This document shows positions 58,529-64,000 of a stretch of DNA of 64,000 nucleotides, one piece after another. The position numbers and the translations under genes are program-made. The DNA comes from Adhaeribacter soli. GTDB taxonomy: Bacteria; Bacteroidota; Bacteroidia; Cytophagales; Hymenobacteraceae. Under the pieces are notes generated by a model. The model was given only the letters and a program-made list of their open reading frames with translations. It was not told where the DNA came from and searched no databases. The DNA is taken from the NCBI RefSeq assembly GCF_008727925.1, contig NZ_VTWT01000006.1, positions 310,001 to 374,000 on the forward strand, in the 5' to 3' direction. Every line of letters begins with the position of its first letter. Positions within the stretch are counted from its first letter, which is position 1.

Positions 58529-60394
58529 ATGGCAGAAGTTAATTACACCGAAGATTCCATCCGCTCTCTCGACTGGCGTGAGCACATCCGCCTCCGGCCG
58601 GGTATGTACATCGGTAAGCTCGGCGACGGTTCTTCCACCGACGATGGTATTTACATCCTCGTGAAAGAGATTATCGATAACTCCATCGATGAATACGTGA
58701 TGGGGAACGGAAAGACCATTGAAATTAAAGTTTCCGACCATAAGGTGGTAGTACGCGATTACGGCCGCGGCATTCCGCTGGGAAAGGTAATCGATTGCGT
58801 TTCCAAAATAAACACCGGCGGTAAGTACGATTCCAAAGCCTTCCAGAAATCGGTTGGTCTGAACGGGGTGGGTACCAAAGCGGCCAACGCCTTGTCGAGC
58901 TATTTTAAAGTGCAGTCGGTGCGCGACGGCCAGATGAAAACCGCCGAATTTGAGCAGGGTATTTTAACGGTAGATCATCCGGTAACGGAAACTTCCCAAC
59001 GCAACGGTACTCTGGTGACCTTTGTACCCGACGATACCATTTTCCGCAATTACCACTTTATTCCGGAATACCTCGAAAACCTGATCTGGAATTACGTTTA
59101 CCTGAACGCCGGGTTGACCATCCATTTCAACGGCCAGAAATACTACTCCGAGAATGGTTTAAAAGATCTCTTAGCCCGGAAAATAGACGCCGAAAGCCAG
59201 CGTTACCCGATCGTTCACCTGAAAGGCGACGACATTGAAGTAGCCTTGACCCACGGCAATGAATACGGCGAAGAATATTATTCCTTCGTGAACGGCCAGT
59301 ACACCACGCAAGGCGGTACGCACTTAGCCGCTTTCCGAGAAGCAGTGGTAAAAACGGTACGCGAATTCTATAAAAAAGACTACGATGCTTCCGACGTGCG
59401 GGCTTCCATTGTGGGCGCTATTTCCGTTCGGGTACAGGAACCGGTTTTTGAATCTCAGACCAAAACCAAACTGGGTTCCCAAACCATCGGTCCGGATCTG
59501 CCAACGGTGCGGGCCTTCGTTAACGATTTCCTGAAGGAGCATTTAGATAATTACCTGCACAAGAACCCGGCTGCCGCCGATGCCCTGAAACGGAGAATTG
59601 AGCAAAGCGAACGGGAACGTAAGGACATGGCCGGCATTAAAAAGCTGGCAAACCAACGGGCTAAAAAAGCAAACCTGCACAACCGCAAACTCCGCGACTG
59701 CCGCATTCACTTCGACGCCGATAAGTCTGAAAAAGCTTTATTAACGACCTTGTTCATTACCGAGGGCGACTCGGCTTCAGGTTCTATTACCAAGAGCCGG
59801 AACGTGGAAACGGAAGCGGTATTTTCCTTACGCGGAAAACCCCTGAACTGCTTTGGCCTGAAGAAAAAGGTAGTTTACGAAAACGAAGAGTTCAACCTGC
59901 TGCAGCACGCCTTAAACATTGAAGAAGGCATAGAAGATTTGCGCTACAACCGCGTGGTAATTGCTACCGATGCCGACGTAGACGGCATGCACATTCGTTT
60001 GCTGCTGCTCACGTTCTTCCTGCAATTCTTCCCCGATCTGGTAAAGAACGGTCACGTGTTCATTCTGGAAACGCCGCTGTTCCGGGTGCGCAACAAGAAA
60101 GAAACCATTTACTGCTACAACGAAACCGAAAAGCAACAGGCCATGCGCAAACTGGGCAAAAATCCGGAGATCACGCGCTTTAAAGGTTTGGGTGAAATTT
60201 CGCCGGATGAGTTCGGCAAATTCATCGGCGACAACATTCGGCTGGAACCGGTAATTCTGAGAAATGAAACCAGCATCCAGAAGATCCTGACCTATTACAT
60301 GGGCAAAAACACCCCGGAACGGCAGCAGTTTATTATTGAGAATTTAAAGATAGAGAAAGACCTCGTAGAGGAAGAAGTAGAAGTTTATGCTTAA
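58529..60394 (+). CDS. parE: DNA topoisomerase IV subunit B (ParE)
   Basis: 621 residues. With ParC it decatenates chromosomes and relaxes supercoils using ATP. The N-terminal GHKL ATPase has DNSIDEY (Mg-binding), [14 protein letters not shown] and the ATP lid [15 protein letters not shown]; the transducer domain and TOPRIM domain follow, with ITEGDSASG and [11 protein letters not shown]. The length and neighbouring ParC favour ParE over GyrB, which is longer and usually elsewhere in this phylum. Its last 8 bases overlap parC (60387-60394), so the pair is translationally coupled. Confidence 0.93.
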   Translation: MAEVNYTEDSIRSLDWREHIRLRPGMYIGKLGDGSSTDDGIYILVKEIIDNSIDEYVMGNGKTIEIKVSDHKVVVRDYGRGIPLGKVIDCVSKINTGGKYDSKAFQKSVGLNGVGTKAANALSSYFKVQSVRDGQMKTAEFEQGILTVDHPVTETSQRNGTLVTFVPDDTIFRNYHFIPEYLENLIWNYVYLNAGLTIHFNGQKYYSENGLKDLLARKIDAESQRYPIVHLKGDDIEVALTHGNEYGEEYYSFVNGQYTTQGGTHLAAFREAVVKTVREFYKKDYDASDVRASIVGAISVRVQEPVFESQTKTKLGSQTIGPDLPTVRAFVNDFLKEHLDNYLHKNPAAADALKRRIEQSERERKDMAGIKKLANQRAKKANLHNRKLRDCRIHFDADKSEKALLTTLFITEGDSASGSITKSRNVETEAVFSLRGKPLNCFGLKKKVVYENEEFNLLQHALNIEEGIEDLRYNRVVIATDADVDGMHIRLLLLTFFLQFFPDLVKNGHVFILETPLFRVRNKKETIYCYNETEKQQAMRKLGKNPEITRFKGLGEISPDEFGKFIGDNIRLEPVILRNETSIQKILTYYMGKNTPERQQFIIENLKIEKDLVEEEVEVYA

Positions 60395-63113
60395 CGATAA
60401 CGAACTGGAAAACGAAGAAACCAACCTCGAAAACCTGGAAGCTGAAGAAGTCATTCACGACATAATTCCGGTTTCCGGCCTTTATGAGAACTGGTTCCTG
60501 GAATATGCCTCCTACGTAATTCTGGAGCGTGCCGTGCCGGCCATTGAAGACGGTTTAAAGCCGGTTCAGCGCCGCATTCTGCACGCTATGAAAGTGATCG
60601 ACGACGGCCGCTTCAACAAGGTAGCCAACGTGATCGGCCAGACCATGCAATACCACCCGCACGGTGATGCTTCCATTGGCGACGCGATCGTGAACCTGGG
60701 CCAGAAAGATCTTTTAATTGAAACCCAGGGTAACTGGGGTGACGTGCGCACCGGCGACTCGGCAGCAGCGCCGCGTTACATCGAAGCGCGCCTTTCGAAG
60801 TTTGCGTTAGATGTAGCCTTCAACGGCGACACTACCATCTGGCAGGCTTCTTACGACGGCCGGAAAAACGAGCCGGTTACGTTGCCGGTAAAATTCCCGT
60901 TGCTGTTAGCGCAGGGCGTAGAAGGTATTGCGGTAGGTCTTTCAACGAAGATCATGCCGCACAACTTCAAGGAACTGATCAAAGCTTCCATCGAAATCCT
61001 GAAAGGCCGCAAAACCCAGATCGTACCCGATTTCCCGACGGGCGGTATGGTAGACGTAAGCAATTACAACGGCGGTTTGCGGGGTAGCCGGATTCGCGTG
61101 CGCGCCACCATCGAGAAGGTAGATAAAACCCTGCTCATTATCCGCGACGTGCCTTACGGATCGACTACTACTGGCCTGATGGATTCGATCGTGAAAGCGA
61201 GCGAGAACAACAAGATCAAGATCAAGAAGGTAGTCGATAATACGGCGAAAGACGTAGAAATTCAGGTGCACCTGCCGGCCGGCGTTTCCCCGGATCTGAC
61301 TATCGATGCGCTCTATGCCTTTACCGATTGCGAAGTTTCGATCTCTCCGAACACGTGCGTGATCATCGACGACAAGCCGCATTTTATGAATGTGGACGAT
61401 GTGCTTCGTATCTCAACTTTTAAAACCCAGGAACTGCTTCGTCAGGAACTCGAGATCCGCAAAGCCGAACTCGACGAGAAATGGCACATGTCTTCCCTGG
61501 AAAAGATCTTCATCGAAAACCGCATTTACCGCGACATCGAAGAAGCCACCACCTGGGAAGAAGTAATTGCGAAGATCGATTCTGGTCTGGATCCGTTCAA
61601 AAAGCTGTTGCGCCGCGAAGTTACCGAAGACGACATCGTGCGTTTGACCGAGATCAAAATTAAACGGATCTCGAAATACGATGCCTTCAAGGCCGAGGAA
61701 TACATTAAGAACCTGGAAAACGAAATGGCTGAGGTTGCTGATAATTTAGCGAACCTGACCCGCTACGCGATAGCTTATTTCGAGAACCTGCTGAAGAAAT
61801 ACGGTGCCGGCCGCGACCGCAAAACCCAGATCCGTACTTTCGATGTAATTACGGCTCAAAAGGTAGCGATTGCAAACCAGAAACTGTACGTGAACCGCAA
61901 AGACGGTTTCGTGGGTTATGGTTTGAAGAAAGACGAATTCGTATGCGATTGCTCCGACATGGACGACATCATTGCGTTCACCAAAGAAGGTAAATTCCAG
62001 GTAAGCAAGATCTCCGATAAAGTGTTCATGGGCAAAGACCTGATCTACGTGGGCGTGTACAACAAGAACGACGAACACATGGTCTACAACATGATCTATG
62101 TAGATGGCAAATCGGGCCTGAGCATGGCCAAGCGTTTCAACGTAACCGGCATTACCCGCGACAAAGAATACGAATTGACCAAAGGCAACAAAGGCTCTAA
62201 AGTGCTTTACTTTACGGCCAACCCGAACTCGGAATCGGAAGTAGTAACCGTAACGCTTACGCCAACGGCGCCGGCCCGGAACAAGATCTTCGATTTCGAT
62301 TTTGCAGAACTGCTTATTAAAGGAAAAGGCTCGCAAGGCAATATCGTTACCAAGTATCCGGTAAAGAAAATTGTGCAGAAAAGCCTGGGAGAAAGCACCT
62401 TAGGTGGTCGCGAAATATACTACGACGAAGTAATTGGTCGTTTAAATACCGAAAGCCGCGGGCGGTACCTGGGTTCTTTCAATACCGACGATACCATTCT
62501 GGTGATCTTCAAGGACGGTTCTTACGAGCTGACTTCCTTCGAGATTTCAAATCACTACGACGTAGCGAATATTGAAATTCTGCAGAAGTTCGATCCGGAA
62601 CGCGTTATCTCGGTGGTGCACATGGATGGTGAAACGAAGACCTATTATGTGAAACGCTTTAAGGTCGAAACCAGCACCGTTGGCAAGCGCTTCTCGTTCA
62701 TAAACGAAAGCAAAGGCTCGAAAATGGTTGCCGTTTCCACGCACGAAGCGCCACAGGTAGAAATTAAAATGCAGCGCGAAAAGAAAAGCGAGAAGGAAAC
62801 GGAAAGCATTCTGCTCAGCGCATTCATCGATGTAAAAGGCTGGAAAGCCACCGGTAATAAATTAAATTATTACAAGGTAATTGACGTAGATGTACTTACG
62901 CCGGAACCGGTAGCAGAAGAACCAAAAGCCGCCGGGAAAGGAGGAAAGCTGACCAGATTGCCCAAAACGGCCGAAGTAAAGCTGCCTTCGGAGCAACCCG
63001 GAGGAATAGAACTTAGCAAAGAAAGTTTTGATTTAGAACTGATTGAAACAGAAGGCGTAGAAGCTAATAAAGAAGGAGTGAAGCCGAAGAAAAAACAGCT
63101 GAACCTCTTCTAA
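60387..63113 (+). CDS. parC: DNA topoisomerase IV subunit A (ParC)
   Basis: 908 residues. The winged-helix/tower catalytic domain has the active Tyr in [37 protein letters not shown] and [15 protein letters not shown] are standard. Residues about 500-780 form the beta-pinwheel C-terminal domain with [19 protein letters not shown] and similar blades. The last 100 residues ([17 protein letters not shown] and the end [13 protein letters not shown]) are a low-complexity tail with charged residues, longer than E. coli ParC. It is the second gene of the parE-parC unit. Confidence 0.94.
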   Translation: MLNDNELENEETNLENLEAEEVIHDIIPVSGLYENWFLEYASYVILERAVPAIEDGLKPVQRRILHAMKVIDDGRFNKVANVIGQTMQYHPHGDASIGDAIVNLGQKDLLIETQGNWGDVRTGDSAAAPRYIEARLSKFALDVAFNGDTTIWQASYDGRKNEPVTLPVKFPLLLAQGVEGIAVGLSTKIMPHNFKELIKASIEILKGRKTQIVPDFPTGGMVDVSNYNGGLRGSRIRVRATIEKVDKTLLIIRDVPYGSTTTGLMDSIVKASENNKIKIKKVVDNTAKDVEIQVHLPAGVSPDLTIDALYAFTDCEVSISPNTCVIIDDKPHFMNVDDVLRISTFKTQELLRQELEIRKAELDEKWHMSSLEKIFIENRIYRDIEEATTWEEVIAKIDSGLDPFKKLLRREVTEDDIVRLTEIKIKRISKYDAFKAEEYIKNLENEMAEVADNLANLTRYAIAYFENLLKKYGAGRDRKTQIRTFDVITAQKVAIANQKLYVNRKDGFVGYGLKKDEFVCDCSDMDDIIAFTKEGKFQVSKISDKVFMGKDLIYVGVYNKNDEHMVYNMIYVDGKSGLSMAKRFNVTGITRDKEYELTKGNKGSKVLYFTANPNSESEVVTVTLTPTAPARNKIFDFDFAELLIKGKGSQGNIVTKYPVKKIVQKSLGESTLGGREIYYDEVIGRLNTESRGRYLGSFNTDDTILVIFKDGSYELTSFEISNHYDVANIEILQKFDPERVISVVHMDGETKTYYVKRFKVETSTVGKRFSFINESKGSKMVAVSTHEAPQVEIKMQREKKSEKETESILLSAFIDVKGWKATGNKLNYYKVIDVDVLTPEPVAEEPKAAGKGGKLTRLPKTAEVKLPSEQPGGIELSKESFDLELIETEGVEANKEGVKPKKKQLNLF

Positions 63114-63188
63114 AGGAACGGCAACTTTTTTCTGTTATATAAGTACCGTTTCTGAAGCAAAATTACTATATTTAATTTTCACGATCAG

Positions 63189-63971
63189 ATGCGGAAACGA
63201 ATAACGCAAATATTGTTCACCTATATCTTTTGGATGGTTGCCGGCCAGGCAGTGCTGGCCGGCAACTCCAAAACCGAAACCCTCCTGCAGGAAGCAAACG
63301 AATTATTTGCTTCTGCCAAAGACAACCTGGCCCTGCAAAAGTTCGAACAAGCCCTGGAACTGGAACCCGATTGCTACGAAGCCCTCTGGAAATCCAGCCT
63401 GCTGAACTCCCGCATTGGCCTCCGGTATTCCGATCTGTTAACCCAGCAAAAGTATTTCGAAAAAGCCTGGAGTTATGCCGATGCCGCCCTTTGCGTAAAC
63501 CCGGAAGATGCCGAAAGCAATTACGTAATGGCACTGGCGGTTTACAACAAGGCCAATGTGTTGGGCGTGAAAGAAAGAATGCTCCGTTCCAAAGTAATTA
63601 AATTCCACCTCGATGCCGCTTTAAATGCCGATCCGGCACATGCCGATGCCTGGCAACTGATGGGGCGCTGGAATTTCAAAAATGCCAACCTGAGTAAACC
63701 GGAAAAAGCTGCCGTCAATATGTTCTTTGGGGGCGTTTCGCTGGATGCCTCGAACGAAAAAGCCGTAGAAGCCCTTCAGAAAGCCATTAGTTACAACCCT
63801 GCCAACATTTCTTATTACTACGACCTGGCATGTGTTTACCGGGAACTGCAGAAAATGGATCTGGTAGAAGTAACCTTACTGGAAGCTTCCGAACTTAAAA
63901 TTTTAACCACCGAAGAGCTGGAAGTCAGCAGGCGCTGCCAGGCCATGCTCCGGGAAATTCAGAAAGCGTAG
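63189..63971 (+). CDS. TPR-repeat exported protein
   Basis: 260 residues with a signal peptide (KRITQILFTYIFWMVAGQAVLA). The mature protein is helical with tetratricopeptide-type repeats: ANELFASAKDNLALQKFEQALELEPDCYEALWKSSLL, YADAALCVNPEDAESNYVMALAVY, HLDAALNADPAHADAWQLMGRW and ALQKAISYNPANISYYYDLACVYREL. Periplasmic location is inferred. Probably a scaffold or partner-binding protein. It is 75 bases downstream of parC and may be cotranscribed. The gene ends in the window. Confidence 0.85.
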   Translation: MRKRITQILFTYIFWMVAGQAVLAGNSKTETLLQEANELFASAKDNLALQKFEQALELEPDCYEALWKSSLLNSRIGLRYSDLLTQQKYFEKAWSYADAALCVNPEDAESNYVMALAVYNKANVLGVKERMLRSKVIKFHLDAALNADPAHADAWQLMGRWNFKNANLSKPEKAAVNMFFGGVSLDASNEKAVEALQKAISYNPANISYYYDLACVYRELQKMDLVEVTLLEASELKILTTEELEVSRRCQAMLREIQKA

Positions 63972-64000
63972 CGTAAGCTTCGCTTTTTTTATGTCCTTTT

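Overview
This 64 kb window looks like an ordinary stretch of chromosome from a member of the Bacteroidota, most likely Cytophagales/Hymenobacteraceae (Adhaeribacter, Rufibacter or Pontibacter-like). The evidence is gene content and style: TAnnTTTG -7 boxes with TTG about 19 bases upstream, no Shine-Dalgarno dependence, AT-rich hairpin terminators, Bacteroidota-style families (ABC-F with a degenerate second P-loop, lmo0937-type mini membrane proteins, many small lipoproteins) and moderate GC. The genus is an inference; no rRNA or tRNA gene was seen. The sequence opens inside a Crp/Fnr regulator and ends just after a TPR protein.

Layout. 1-2.0 kb: Crp/Fnr-type regulator (cut by the window edge) and an MBL-fold/double rhodanese sulfur enzyme with a Crp-like operator at its promoter. 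2.0-3.9 kb: hairpin-rich spacer and a decayed IS3-family element (frameshifted transposase). 4.3-14.2 kb: PEP synthase, an MsbA-like ABC exporter, an MgtA-type P-ATPase, a zinc alcohol dehydrogenase and an SDR enzyme. 14.5-18.0 kb: two tandem DUF1254/DUF1214 paralogues and a DUF202 membrane protein. 18.2-26.6 kb: mnmE, a secreted thioredoxin, an Nramp transporter fused to a universal-stress domain with its DtxR/MntR regulator upstream, fabH, a glycosyltransferase and divergent dapD. 26.7-36.5 kb: secreted 5-hydroxyisourate hydrolase, a repeat-packed spacer, a quinone reductase-like MDR enzyme, 3-hydroxyacyl-CoA dehydrogenase, two 50-residue membrane proteins, a beta-barrel protein, ABC-F, small membrane or exported proteins and an L,D-transpeptidase. 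36.5-46.3 kb: two M48 metalloproteases, a lipid kinase, a metallophosphoesterase, a LON-domain protein, MtgA, an APP1-type phosphatase and topoisomerase IB. 46.3-53.4 kb: an array of palindromes, two distant paralogues of an exported kinase-like family, and fhs. 53.7-64 kb: exonuclease/GIY-YIG protein, two AT-rich orphans, a DUF2383 stress protein, an AI-2E family transporter, parE-parC and a TPR protein.

Functionally the window is mostly housekeeping: one-carbon and central metabolism (fhs, ppsA), cell envelope (mtgA, L,D-transpeptidase, lipid kinase, ABC exporter, dapD), metal transport (mgtA-type, mntH-type with dtxR-type regulator), DNA topology (parE, parC, topoisomerase IB) and tRNA modification (mnmE). 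Genes are mainly single or in pairs.

The non-coding DNA is the more unusual part. It holds several distinct repeat families. The best is four consecutive hairpins with the shared core GACA-N4-TGTC, different but self-complementary flanks and a 29-31 bp pitch, sitting inside two further nested inverted repeats between convergent genes (46256-46734); a similar tetraloop-hairpin series with 30 bp pitch occurs at 2055-2172. The other candidate novelty is the exported protein pair at 46729-48318 and 51867-53405, whose motifs resemble the HipA/Fam20-type kinase fold, with the catalytic Asp missing in one copy.
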